In this document: one piece after another, positions 17,762-26,245 of the stretch
Layout of the letters: every line of letters starts with the position of its first letter
Position numbering within the stretch: the stretch's first letter is position 1
Origin: Sphingobacteriales bacterium 16-39-50
GTDB taxonomy: Bacteria; Bacteroidota; Bacteroidia; Sphingobacteriales; Sphingobacteriaceae
Assembly: GCA_002257025.1 (NCBI GenBank)
Contig: NCHA01000030.1
Span: 1-48,836 of the forward strand
Direction: 5' to 3'
DNA length: 48,836 nt
Notes under the pieces: generated by a model
Database searches by the model: none
Told to the model about the DNA's origin: nothing
Seen by the model: only the letters and a program-made list of their open reading frames with translations
Made by a program: the position numbers and the translations under genes

Positions 17762-18376
17762 ATGGAACATGTAAACCTGTTTATTAAAGCCGTTTTTATA
17801 GAGAATATGATCTTTGCCTATTTCCTGGGCATGTGCTCCTATCTTGCAATTTCAAAAACGGTAAAAAGCGCTGTAGGACTTGGAATGGCAGTTATCTTCG
17901 TTTTAACTGTTTCAGTTCCAATTTGTTATTTATTGGAAAAATATGTTCTTAAAGCCGGTGCTTTAGCATGGTTATCATCCGACTTTGCGAGTGTTGACTT
18001 AAGTTTCCTGAGTTTTATAATGTTCATTGCCACAATTGCTTCAATTGTTCAGCTGGTTGAGATGGTGGTCGAAAAATTTGCACCGGCCTTATATGCCACT
18101 CTTGGCATTTTTCTGCCCCTTATTGCCGTAAACTGCTCCATTTTAGGTGGCGCATTGTTCATGCAGGAAAGAGAATATGCGACTTTAGGTGAAGCTACAG
18201 TCTTCGCTATTGGATCGGGAGTCGGCTGGTTTCTTGCAATTGTAGCCTTATCGGCAATCCGTGAAAAAATTCGCTATTCAAATATTCCTGATCCTTTGAG
18301 AGGCCTGGGAATAACCTTCATCATAACGGGTCTGATGGCTATTGCATTTATGAGTTTTATGGGAATTAAATTGTAA
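17762..18376 (+). CDS. nqrE: Na+-NQR subunit E
   Basis: 204-residue membrane subunit homologous to NqrD in inverted topology. Cys25 ([11 protein letters not shown]) and Cys125 ([13 protein letters not shown]) supply the other half of the intramembrane iron site. [20 protein letters not shown] and [20 protein letters not shown] are typical NqrE stretches. Short spacing to both neighbours shows it is part of the same message. The NqrM-like protein described below would be the likely assembly partner for this site. Confidence 0.95.
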   Translation: MEHVNLFIKAVFIENMIFAYFLGMCSYLAISKTVKSAVGLGMAVIFVLTVSVPICYLLEKYVLKAGALAWLSSDFASVDLSFLSFIMFIATIASIVQLVEMVVEKFAPALYATLGIFLPLIAVNCSILGGALFMQEREYATLGEATVFAIGSGVGWFLAIVALSAIREKIRYSNIPDPLRGLGITFIITGLMAIAFMSFMGIKL

Positions 18377-18381
18377 TTACG

Positions 18382-19653
18382 ATGAACCTGATGATTATAA
18401 GTCCCGAAACCACAACGATCATTTCGAGTATCGTTATCTTTTTATTGTTCAATTTATTACTGGTTTATATAATCCTGCTTGCAAAAGCAAAGCTGATGCC
18501 ATCAGGACTTGTCAAAATCACTATAAACGGAGAAGAAGATATTGAAACAGAGGCCGGTTCCAGTTTACTCACAACCTTGTCCAATAAGAAAATCTTCCTG
18601 CCTTCAGCTTGCGGAGGCGGTGGTACATGTGCAATGTGCAGATGTCAGGTTTTATCGGGCGGTGGAACCATTTTAAGTACTGAAACACCCTATTTCACGC
18701 GTAAAGAGCAACAGGAGAACTGGCGATTAGGCTGCCAGGTAAAAGTGAAACAGGATATGGAGATTAAAATCCCCGAGGAGATTTTCGGTATCAAAAAATG
18801 GGAATGCGAAGTAGTATCAAATGATAATGTCGCTACCTACATTAAGGAATTAGTGGTCAAACTACCCGAAGGTGAATTTATAAATTTCCAGTCGGGCTGC
18901 TATATTCAAATAGATGTACCTGCTTGTGAGATTAATTTCAAAGGTGATCTCTATAAAATTGACGAGCGCTTTCAGGATGATTACGATAAATTCAAAATAT
19001 GGGATCTGCAAATGAAGAATCCAGAACCTGTATTTCGGGCATATTCAATGGCTAATCATCCTGCTGAAGGAAACATTATCATGCTCAATATCAGGCTTGC
19101 TACTCCTCCTTTCGACAGGCAGGCTGGAAAGTTCATGGATTTAAACCCGGGAATATGCTCGTCATTTGTGTTTTCACGTAAACCTGGTGATAAAATAACG
19201 ATTGCCGGTCCCTTTGGAGATTTCCATATTAAGCCGACAAAAAAAGAGATGATCTATATCGGAGGAGGCGCAGGTATGGCACCACTTCGCTCACACCTGT
19301 TTCACCTTTTCCATACGATGAAAGAAAGGGACAGGAAAGTAAGTTTCTGGTATGGCGGCAGATCGTCCAGAGAGATTTTTTATACTGAACATTTCAGAGC
19401 AATAGAAAAGGAATTTCCAAACTTCCAGTACAATATTGCACTTTCAGAGCCATTAGCAGAAGACAATTGGACTGGTTATACCGGATTTATACACAATGTA
19501 CTATTCGAAAACTATCTCAAAAACCACCCTGAGCCCGAGGACCTCGAATATTATATCTGCGGACCGCCAATGATGAATGCTGCAGTATTTAAAATGCTGG
19601 ACGATTTAGGTGTACCCCCTGAAAATATTGCCTTTGATGATTTTGGAGGTTAA
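18382..19653 (+). CDS. nqrF: Na+-NQR subunit F (NADH-oxidising)
   Basis: 423-residue subunit that takes electrons from NADH. It has one N-terminal helix ([20 protein letters not shown]), then a plant-type ferredoxin domain with [2Fe-2S] ligands Cys77, Cys83, Cys86 and Cys118 ([15 protein letters not shown]). The FAD-binding domain follows (RAYSMANHP). The NADH domain carries [12 protein letters not shown] and YICGPPMM, ending DDFGG. All ligand spacings match characterised NqrF. Its stop is 5 nt before the apbE start, so flavin transferase and complex are made together. Confidence 0.96.
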   Translation: MNLMIISPETTTIISSIVIFLLFNLLLVYIILLAKAKLMPSGLVKITINGEEDIETEAGSSLLTTLSNKKIFLPSACGGGGTCAMCRCQVLSGGGTILSTETPYFTRKEQQENWRLGCQVKVKQDMEIKIPEEIFGIKKWECEVVSNDNVATYIKELVVKLPEGEFINFQSGCYIQIDVPACEINFKGDLYKIDERFQDDYDKFKIWDLQMKNPEPVFRAYSMANHPAEGNIIMLNIRLATPPFDRQAGKFMDLNPGICSSFVFSRKPGDKITIAGPFGDFHIKPTKKEMIYIGGGAGMAPLRSHLFHLFHTMKERDRKVSFWYGGRSSREIFYTEHFRAIEKEFPNFQYNIALSEPLAEDNWTGYTGFIHNVLFENYLKNHPEPEDLEYYICGPPMMNAAVFKMLDDLGVPPENIAFDDFGG

Positions 19654-19658
19654 AATTG

Positions 19659-20666
19659 ATGACAAAATCCCTCTTCCATATCCTTATTGGCTTAATACTT
19701 ATTTCAGCTTGTCAGTCTAAAAATAATAAGCTTATCGTTATAGAAGGAGAAGCTCAGGGAACTACCTGGCATATATCTTATATATCCGAAGACGGGCTAA
19801 ATCATAAACAGGCAATTGATTCAATTTTAAAGGATATAGACCTTTCACTTTCTACCTATGTTCCTGTTTCAATCATTTCCAGAATAAATAATAATGAATC
19901 GGACATTCGGGTCGACACCTACTTTATTGATGTCTTCAATAAATCAATGGAAGTATCTCAAAAAACCGAAGGTTTTTTTGATATCACTGTAGAACCTTTG
20001 GTCAATGCCTGGGGATTTGGGTTTAGCAAAAAAGCGAATATAGATAGTACCCGGATTGATAGTATCCTTCAATTTGTAGATTATAAAATGCTGAAGCTGG
20101 ATGGGAACATATTAATTAAGCAAAAGAAAGAGATACAGCTTGATTTCAATGCCATTGCACAGGGGTATACGGTAGATGTATTGGCATCATACCTTAATAA
20201 AAGCGGGATTGAAAATTACCTGGTAGAACTGGGTGGTGAACTCATCGCTAAAGGCAAAAAAAATGCTCAAAGCTGGAAAGTGGGGATAGATCAGCCGACT
20301 CAAAATACTTCACCTGAACGAAAACTTGAAGCAATCATTGAATTGAACAACAGAGCATTATGCACTTCGGGGAACTACAGAAAGTTTTATGAAGAAGATG
20401 GAAAAAGATTCGCCCATATTCTTGATCCGCGTACCGGTTTTCCCGCCAGACAAAATATACTCAGTGCTACTGTAATTGCTGATGACGCTATGACTGCCGA
20501 TGCCTATGCTACTGCCTTTATGGTGATGGGTTTAGAACGGTCGAAACAATTCCTGGAGAAAAATAAAGATCTGAACCTGGAAGTCTTCTTTATTTACGAT
20601 GAGAATAATACCTGGAAAACTCATACCTCCGAAAGTCTTAAAAACAGGATAAAGCAGGTTAATTAA
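19659..20666 (+). CDS. apbE: FAD:protein FMN transferase (ApbE) lipoprotein
   Basis: 335-residue lipoprotein that attaches FMN to Thr in SGAT motifs, here very likely NqrB and NqrC. ATG 19659 is chosen over TTG 19656. The signal ends at lipid Cys18 (LISACQS). Family motifs are EPLVNAWGFGF, LDFNAIAQGYTVD, LVELGGELIAKGK, HILDPRTGFPA and the metal-binding DDAMTADAYATAFMVMG. It is the last gene of the nqr operon. Its final 22 codons, including the stop, lie inside a 250-bp tandem duplication, so a second, non-functional copy of the gene end follows at 20851. Confidence 0.94.
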   Translation: MTKSLFHILIGLILISACQSKNNKLIVIEGEAQGTTWHISYISEDGLNHKQAIDSILKDIDLSLSTYVPVSIISRINNNESDIRVDTYFIDVFNKSMEVSQKTEGFFDITVEPLVNAWGFGFSKKANIDSTRIDSILQFVDYKMLKLDGNILIKQKKEIQLDFNAIAQGYTVDVLASYLNKSGIENYLVELGGELIAKGKKNAQSWKVGIDQPTQNTSPERKLEAIIELNNRALCTSGNYRKFYEEDGKRFAHILDPRTGFPARQNILSATVIADDAMTADAYATAFMVMGLERSKQFLEKNKDLNLEVFFIYDENNTWKTHTSESLKNRIKQVN

Positions 20667-20850
20667 CATGAGTTCGATATTAAACAATCTAAAGATTAAT
20701 ATTTAACCACATAGATCGAATTTATATTGCTTTAAAGGAAACATAGATTGTGAAACATATAGATTGAAGCGAAGCTTCAAGGCTATCTGTGTCTAAAATT
20801 TAGGTTAGAAGTTATAAAATGCTATGTCTCTATGTGGTTTTTAAAATATT
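20601..20850. repeat. 250-bp tandem duplication, copy A (includes apbE 3' end)
   Basis: This block, beginning GAGAATAATACCTGG, is repeated directly at 20851. The copies differ at 6 of 250 positions plus one 20-nt insertion in copy B. Copy A holds the real end of apbE. Inside it, AACCACATAGA (20705-20715) and TCTATGTGGTT (20829-20839) are perfect 11-bp inverted repeats that bound a 135-bp AT-rich element with ACATAG/CTATGT sub-repeats. Confidence 0.9.
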
Positions 20851-21120
20851 GAGAATAATACCTGGAAAACCTATACCTCCGAAAGTCTTAAAAACAGGAT
20901 AAAGCAGGTTAATTAACATGAGTTCAATATTAAACAATCTAAAGATTAATATTTAACCACATAGATCGAATTTATATTGCTTTAAAGGAAACATAGATTG
21001 TGAAACATATATATTGAAGCGAAGCTTCAAGACTATCTGTGTCTAAAATTTAGGTTAGAAGTTATAAAATGCTATGTTTCCCTGCCTTCCGGCAGGCAGG
21101 TATGTGGTTTTTAAAATATT
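20851..21120. repeat. 250-bp tandem duplication, copy B with 20-bp palindrome inserted
   Basis: Second copy of the duplication. It begins with a pseudo-copy of the last apbE codons (20851-20916), which has no start of its own. The only length difference from copy A is CCTGCCTTCCGGCAGGCAGG at 21081-21100, inserted in the right-hand ACATAG inverted repeat. Confidence 0.9.
21081..21100. repeat. 20-bp GC-rich palindromic element
   Basis: CCTGCCTTCCGGCAGGCAGG. It is absent from the otherwise matching place in copy A (between 20830 and 20831). It is nearly identical (one base) to 37199-37218. No clear target-site duplication is visible. Confidence 0.85.
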
Positions 21121-21138
21121 ATGTCGAGTTCACGTTAA

Positions 21139-21324
21139 TTAGGATTTGCACTTTTCTTCCCTGCTTGCACCACAAATACTGCAGGAGCCATCCTCAGTTT
21201 GTAATAAGGGATTATTGCTGCTGCAGGTCCCGGAAAATTTACCATTCTTCTTAAACAGAATTTTGATAGCTATGCCTGCAATTGCAAGAGCTAAAAGAAC
21301 AATGGACAGCAAAACGACCTTCAT
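21139..21324 (-). CDS. Small membrane protein, NqrM-like (candidate Na+-NQR assembly factor)
   Basis: 61-residue protein: one N-terminal membrane helix (residues 3-23), a basic KK turn, then a Cys-rich tail with Cys34, Cys48, Cys51 and Cys59 (SGTCSS and CSICG). This layout matches NqrM (DUF539), a short single-helix Cys protein needed for building the iron centre of NqrD/NqrE. The location fits: it is convergent with apbE at the end of the nqr operon and 97 nt downstream of nhaD on the same strand, with which it may be transcribed. I infer the role from architecture and context; overall identity to NqrM was not measured. It could instead be an unrelated small metal-binding membrane protein. 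Confidence 0.68.
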   Translation of the reverse strand: MKVVLLSIVLLALAIAGIAIKILFKKNGKFSGTCSSNNPLLQTEDGSCSICGASREEKCKS

Positions 21325-21421
21325 ATTTAAATTTATGAATATTTATTCAGCATACCCAATAAGGTTAAATCCAAATTACCTGGCTAATAATACCTTAAAA
21401 CACATTTTATTAAGTGTAAGC

Positions 21422-22705
21422 TTAAAAATTTAACAGGTAATGCTGCAGCATAAATATCCCTGCTCCGGCAAGATAACCGATCAAAGCCAGCCATGAAACA
21501 TTCTTAAAATACCAGAGAAAATCTATTTTTTCCATTCCCATAGCTGCCACACCTGCAGCTGAACCAATGATAAGACAGCTGCCTCCTACTCCAGCGCAAT
21601 AAGCCAGGAAGGACCAGAAGTAATGGTCGGTTGGATAAGTTGCCATATCATACATACCCATACCAGCAGCCACTAATGGAACATTATCAACAATTGAGGA
21701 CAAGAGACCAATAGAAATTACAATAACATCCAGGTTACCTATTTTTGCATCCATCCAATGAGCAAGATCCTGTAACTGATGGGTAGATTCCAGGGCTGAA
21801 ATGGCTACCAGAATTCCAAGGAAAAATAGAACACTGGGCACATCTGCCTTTCTTAATGCCTGCATAACTGAGTAAGCATCCTTGTCCGCATCATTTTTAT
21901 TCTTATGTATAAATTCAGTAACAATCCAAAGTATTGCCAGACCGAATAACATTCCCATAAATGGTGGAAGGTGGGTAATAGTTTTAAAAAACGGAACGAA
22001 TACCAAAGCTCCGATTCCTAAAGCCAAAACAATTTTCCTTTCAAAGGCAGTGGTCTTTTCTGTATGCGTGCTCTCTATAATATCTGGCTTTGTCACTTTT
22101 CCCTTCATTGAAAAAGAGAGAATTAAAAGTGGGACAATCAAACAAACCAAGCTTGGAAGAATCAGGTGAAGAATGATATTACCCGAAGTTACTTGCCCAC
22201 CGATCCATAACATGGTAGTAGTAACATCCCCGATTGGTGACCAGGCACCACCTGCATTGGCCGCCAGCACAACCATACTGACAAAAAACATTCTGGTCTT
22301 TTTTTCACTGATTAACTTTCTTAGCAAAGAAACCATCACAATTGTGGTGGTTAGGTTATCCAATACAGCTGAGAGGAAAAACGTAATGATGCTGATAATC
22401 CATAATAATTTAAGCTGATCAGAAGTTTTAATTTTTGTTGTTATTACATCAAATCCGTCATGGGCATCGATCAATTCTACTATGGTCATTGCCCCCAATA
22501 AAAAGAACAGTATCCCCGATATTTGCCCTAAATGCTCATAAAGTTCTTCTGATACAAGCCCGGTGTCTGTCCCGCTCATGATATAAACAACCCAGCAGAG
22601 AACCCCTGTTAGTAAACCGCTTGCTGTTTTGTTTGTTCTGATGGGGTGCTCAAATGCGATCGCAACATACCCAATAATAAAGATTGTGGTAATCAGTAAT
22701 TCCAT
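21422..22705 (-). CDS. nhaD: Na+/H+ antiporter NhaD
   Basis: 427-residue integral membrane antiporter of the ion-transporter superfamily, exchanging Na+ (or Li+) for H+. Typical NhaD features are SAVLDNLTTTIVMVSLLRKL, AANAGGAWSPIGDVTTTMLW near residues 145-170 and SSIVDNVPLVAAGMGMY near the C-terminus, giving two inverted DN-containing repeats. About 11-12 hydrophobic helices are visible and the length is normal. It is downstream of and convergent with nqr-apbE, so this locus holds a sodium pump and two types of Na+/H+ antiporter. The NqrM-like gene follows on the same strand. Confidence 0.92.
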   Translation of the reverse strand: MELLITTIFIIGYVAIAFEHPIRTNKTASGLLTGVLCWVVYIMSGTDTGLVSEELYEHLGQISGILFFLLGAMTIVELIDAHDGFDVITTKIKTSDQLKLLWIISIITFFLSAVLDNLTTTIVMVSLLRKLISEKKTRMFFVSMVVLAANAGGAWSPIGDVTTTMLWIGGQVTSGNIILHLILPSLVCLIVPLLILSFSMKGKVTKPDIIESTHTEKTTAFERKIVLALGIGALVFVPFFKTITHLPPFMGMLFGLAILWIVTEFIHKNKNDADKDAYSVMQALRKADVPSVLFFLGILVAISALESTHQLQDLAHWMDAKIGNLDVIVISIGLLSSIVDNVPLVAAGMGMYDMATYPTDHYFWSFLAYCAGVGGSCLIIGSAAGVAAMGMEKIDFLWYFKNVSWLALIGYLAGAGIFMLQHYLLNF

Positions 22706-23461
22706 GACATGAATTTTAATTAAAATTTCTATTGTCTAAAAATTTGACACTACAATGTACAGAACTCAAACCTTACATCAAACAAGAAAATAATGATTTT
22801 GATTAAAGTTTGAATTTCAGAATCCGGAAGATTGATTTTTCATATTCAAAGCTTAATATCCTGTAAATCAGTTTATAGAAGAGACAATCTCTTACTGTTT
22901 TAAGATAAATTAAGGATTAAAAATAAATCATAATTTACATCATTAAATGGCGAGTTTTAAATTAAACCCCTTGCCTTAACCTTGCCTCCCTCTATAGCCG
23001 GGAAGGCCAATTTCTTTTGTGGGCCAAAAGAAACAAAAGCCTTCTTCAATCCCTAGGTGCCTTGGTCACAAGCCCCCGCACATCAAAAAAAAGTGATCGC
23101 TACTTTTGGGGGACAGCAGTATATGACAGGCATTCCGGTTATGATCCCAAAATCTGATGCTCGGAGGTGCTATTTGAAAGAATCTGCTGCTTTTTTTTGA
23201 TTTTGCTGGCACTGGGGATTGAATCGTCCTTCGGGTCAGCTAATGTGATATGAACGGTGGTTGGGATAGTGCTTGGGCCTACAACCGGTCATCCCGCATG
23301 TGCGGGACTGTCATTGCCGATTGCAGGGATCGGCATTCCGGGATTTGGCAGGAAAGGCGCACTTAATCCTTGCACAAACTTTCATAAACCACATCGGTTA
23401 AGTAATCCGGAGAAGTGGTGCAGATCCATTCAAATGCTCATTGCCATAGATACGGCTCGGA
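22706..23461. other. 756-bp gene-free region with several palindromes
   Basis: No convincing gene. It holds TTTCTTTTG/CAAAAGAAA (23011-23033), the palindrome TCCCGCA-TG-TGCGGGA (23292-23307) and GCCGAT/ATCGGC (23316-23334). Base composition from 22980 to 23460 is clearly more GC-rich than neighbouring gaps, as if repeat-derived. It abuts the 3' end of trpA. Confidence 0.6.
23011..23033. repeat. TTTCTTTTG/CAAAAGAAA hairpin repeat
   Basis: A perfect 9-bp inverted repeat followed by CAAAAGCC. The same design with the same continuation (GAAAAGAAACAAAATGCC) occurs at 41267-41299, so this is a repeated class and not a unique regulatory site. Confidence 0.55.
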
Positions 23462-24307
23462 TTACACCGATAGGATTAAGTGTGGATTTACAACAAATAC
23501 CGGGAAGCCGCGGCTCTTTTGCTTAATTCCCAGCTGCAGGGAAAAGGATTGCCCTTCCGCCGCTCTTTCCATTGCATTTTCTGTATCCAGAAATTTCACA
23601 AAAGCACTTCCAACAATTGCACCCCGGGTATATTCGGCAGCTTTATTAAAACTCTTTACATCAGAAATACCAAATCCTATCATTGTAGGATTTTTAAGTT
23701 TCATATCTCTGATACGCGAAAAGTAAGCATCTGCTTCGTTTGAAACGGTCAGATTTTTACCCGTAGTGGAAGATGATGACAAGAGGTAAATAAATCCATT
23801 ACTGAGTTCATCAATCCTCCGAATCCGTTCTTCTGAAGTTTGTGGTGTTACCAGAAATATATTGCTCAGATTGTTTTTAATAAAATTGTCCTTGTACAGG
23901 TTTTCATATTCATACATTGGAAGATCAGGCACAATCACCCCATCAATACCAACTTCTGCACAGGAATCACAAAAATTCGCAACGCCATATTGCAAAACCG
24001 GATTAACATAGCCCATTAATAAAACAGGGATTGACACGCGCTTACGCAGATCTTTAAGCTGCTGAAAAAGAACTTTCAGATTCATTCCATTCTGGAGAGC
24101 AATATGGGAACTGTTCTGAATAACCGGACCATCCGCCAGTGGATCTGAATATGGAAATCCAATTTCGATAAAATCTGCACCTGCTTTTTCTACTGCTTCG
24201 GCAATATCCAGGGTACTATCCAAATTTGGATACCCTGCAGTAAAGTATATTGATAAAAGTGCGTCCTTTTTATTCTGAAATAATATGTTAAGTCTGTTCA
24301 TGAGCAT
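23462..24307 (-). CDS. trpA: Tryptophan synthase alpha chain
   Basis: 281-residue TIM-barrel enzyme cleaving indole-3-glycerol phosphate to indole and glyceraldehyde 3-phosphate. The catalytic acids are Glu48 and Asp59 in FIEIGFPYSDPLADG. GVIVPDLPMYEYE and LSSSSTTGKN form the phosphate/loop regions. The C-terminus after MERAAEG (QSFSLQLGIKQKSRGF and on) is not typical of TrpA and makes the protein slightly long. It runs into the repeat-rich gap, so the original end may have been replaced by inserted DNA. ATG 24301 is an alternative start. It is last gene of trpDFBA. Confidence 0.9.
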   Translation of the reverse strand: MLMNRLNILFQNKKDALLSIYFTAGYPNLDSTLDIAEAVEKAGADFIEIGFPYSDPLADGPVIQNSSHIALQNGMNLKVLFQQLKDLRKRVSIPVLLMGYVNPVLQYGVANFCDSCAEVGIDGVIVPDLPMYEYENLYKDNFIKNNLSNIFLVTPQTSEERIRRIDELSNGFIYLLSSSSTTGKNLTVSNEADAYFSRIRDMKLKNPTMIGFGISDVKSFNKAAEYTRGAIVGSAFVKFLDTENAMERAAEGQSFSLQLGIKQKSRGFPVFVVNPHLILSV

Positions 24308-24310
24308 TCT

Positions 24311-24339
24311 GGTATAGAAATACCGGATTATTCATCCGG
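24311..24339 (-). repeat. Hairpins between trpB and trpA
   Basis: GGTA/TACC (24311-24324) and CCGGAT/ATCCGG (24323-24339) lie in the 53-nt trpB-trpA gap. They may affect relative expression or message stability; there is no U-tract for termination. Confidence 0.4.
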
Positions 24340-24360
24340 CAAGGCAAGAGCTAATTAAAA

Positions 24361-25569
24361 TTATAAATTAAAGTATTTCATGTATGTATCCAGATCCTTA
24401 TCTCCGCGACCAGAAAGGCAGATCACAACAGATTCTTTACCTGTAAAAACCATCTTTTCTAAATGCGCGAGTGCATGTGCACTCTCAATCGCCGGAATGA
24501 TTCCTTCGAGTTCAGCACACAGTCTTCCGGCAATCATTGCCTCTTCATCAGTTGCACTAACATATTCCCCACGGTTTTCCTTAAATAAATGAGCATGCTG
24601 AGGACCAATACCCGGATAATCGAGTCCGGCAGAAATTGAATAAGGTTCAACAACCTGCCCGTCTTCTGTTTGCATTAATATCGAACGGCTGCCATGTAAT
24701 ACTCCTTCTTTACCTAATGCTGTAGTTGCAGCCGATTCCCCACTATTCACTCCCAGGCCAGCTGCTTCAACTGCAATCAGTCTCACATCCTCATCATCCA
24801 GAAAATGGTAAAACATGCCCATCGCATTGCTCCCACCACCTACACAAGCTATTACGATATCCGGATTTTCAGATCCTGTACGCTCCTTAAGCTGAATTTT
24901 AGTCTCTTCCGAAATGATCGATTGAAAACGGGAAACCATGTCGGGATAAGGGTGCGGACCTACAACAGATCCAATGATATAATGCGTATCCACAGGGTTA
25001 TTGATCCAGTCGCGCATAGCTTCATTCGTGGCATCTTTCAGAGTCTTGCTTCCGGAAGTAGCAGGAACAACTTTTGCACCCATCATCTTCATTCTCGCTA
25101 CATTTGGTGCTTGTCGTGCGATATCGACCTCTCCCATATAAACCACACATTCCAAACCCTTTAAAGCACAGACAGTCGCAGTTGCAACACCATGCTGACC
25201 AGCCCCTGTTTCAGCGATAATACGTTTCTTTCCAAGCCGTTCGGCAAGCAGAATCTGCCCGATCGTATTATTGATCTTATGTGCACCGGTATGATTTAAA
25301 TCCTCCCTTTTAAGATAGATTGTAGTTCCATATTTTGCAGATAAACGCTCGGCATGAAATAAAGGCGAGGGTCTGCCAACATAATCCCTCAACAGCATTT
25401 GGAATTCATCCTGAAAATCAGGCTCGTATATAATGTCAAGATATCGCTTGCGAAGCTCTTCTACGTTAGGGTAAAGCATTTCGGGTATATACGCTCCGCC
25501 AAAGTCGCCGAAATAACCTTCTTTATTTACACCCCATTTTACCGAACTCTTTATAAATTCTCTGTTCAT
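24361..25569 (-). CDS. trpB: Tryptophan synthase beta chain
   Basis: 402-residue PLP enzyme joining indole and serine to make tryptophan, partner of TrpA through an indole tunnel. The PLP lysine is Lys98 in [10 protein letters not shown]. The catalytic Glu is in AETGAGQHG (about 120). The phosphate-binding loop is [10 protein letters not shown], and the C-terminal Ser site is [26 protein letters not shown] is the TrpB1-type communication-domain region, as expected for a subunit with its own TrpA. The N-terminus [15 protein letters not shown] is canonical. It lies 19 nt after trpF. Confidence 0.96.
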   Translation of the reverse strand: MNREFIKSSVKWGVNKEGYFGDFGGAYIPEMLYPNVEELRKRYLDIIYEPDFQDEFQMLLRDYVGRPSPLFHAERLSAKYGTTIYLKREDLNHTGAHKINNTIGQILLAERLGKKRIIAETGAGQHGVATATVCALKGLECVVYMGEVDIARQAPNVARMKMMGAKVVPATSGSKTLKDATNEAMRDWINNPVDTHYIIGSVVGPHPYPDMVSRFQSIISEETKIQLKERTGSENPDIVIACVGGGSNAMGMFYHFLDDEDVRLIAVEAAGLGVNSGESAATTALGKEGVLHGSRSILMQTEDGQVVEPYSISAGLDYPGIGPQHAHLFKENRGEYVSATDEEAMIAGRLCAELEGIIPAIESAHALAHLEKMVFTGKESVVICLSGRGDKDLDTYMKYFNL

Positions 25570-25588
25570 ATGCTATAATTATTCCTTT

Positions 25589-26245
25589 TCAGGATATTTT
25601 ATTTGCCCTTATTAATTGAAAGGCAGATCTTAAACTTTCTATATTCTTTAAACCAGGCTCTGTTTCAAATCTGCTATTCAGATCCAGGGCATATATTTTT
25701 TTTGATGCTAAATTAACCAAGCCTTTGATATTTTCAGGACTTAAACCACCGCTTAGAAAAAATTGCTTTTCTCCTTTATACTGATCTAAAATAGCCCAAT
25801 CAAATGCAATACCCGATCCGCCATATTCTGAAGTTTTGGTGTCAAATAAAAAGTAATCCACTACATCATTGTATGGTTCGAGGGTCGAAAAGTCAAAGCC
25901 GGGATAAACTCCGAAAGCCTTAATCAATTCAATATGCATGGCTGGCAGACTTTCATTCAACTTTATTCTCAAACTCCTGCAATACTCAGGCGACTCTGCT
26001 CCATGAAGTTGTACAGCACATAAACCATATTTAAGCACCTTCTGAACAATCTCTCTCTCCTGTTCATCCACAAAAACCCCGGTCAAACTGATTTTAGACG
26101 GCAATTTTGCCAGTACATTCTTATCCGGATCTGCAACATAACGTTTCGATTCAGGATAAAAAATCAAACCCATATAATCAGGTCCTAATTCAGCCAGGTT
26201 AAGTATATTTTGCGGATCCCTCATTCCGCAAACTTTAATTTTCAT
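25589..26245 (-). CDS. trpF: Phosphoribosylanthranilate isomerase
   Basis: 218-residue TIM-barrel enzyme converting phosphoribosylanthranilate to the deoxyribulose form in tryptophan synthesis. The catalytic Cys is in IKVCGM (Cys6) and the general acid Asp in DYFLFDTKTSEYGGSG. The phosphate-binding loops are FFLSGGLSPEN and YALDLNSRFE. Usually the final motif is DvnSgvE; DLNSRFE is a mild variant. Its ATG overlaps the trpD stop by 4 nt, which indicates coupled translation. TrpC, often adjacent or fused, is absent. Confidence 0.93.
   Translation of the reverse strand: MKIKVCGMRDPQNILNLAELGPDYMGLIFYPESKRYVADPDKNVLAKLPSKISLTGVFVDEQEREIVQKVLKYGLCAVQLHGAESPEYCRSLRIKLNESLPAMHIELIKAFGVYPGFDFSTLEPYNDVVDYFLFDTKTSEYGGSGIAFDWAILDQYKGEKQFFLSGGLSPENIKGLVNLASKKIYALDLNSRFETEPGLKNIESLRSAFQLIRANKIS

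Noticed and set aside
21146..21433. 95-codon plus-strand frame opposite the NqrM-like gene
   Set aside because: The minus-strand gene has a clean helix plus Cys tail, whereas the plus frame has no recognisable features and runs into nhaD.
23257..23743. Several plus-strand frames in and next to trpA
   Set aside because: They cover palindromic repeat DNA or are antisense to trpA; products are low-complexity and not protein-like.
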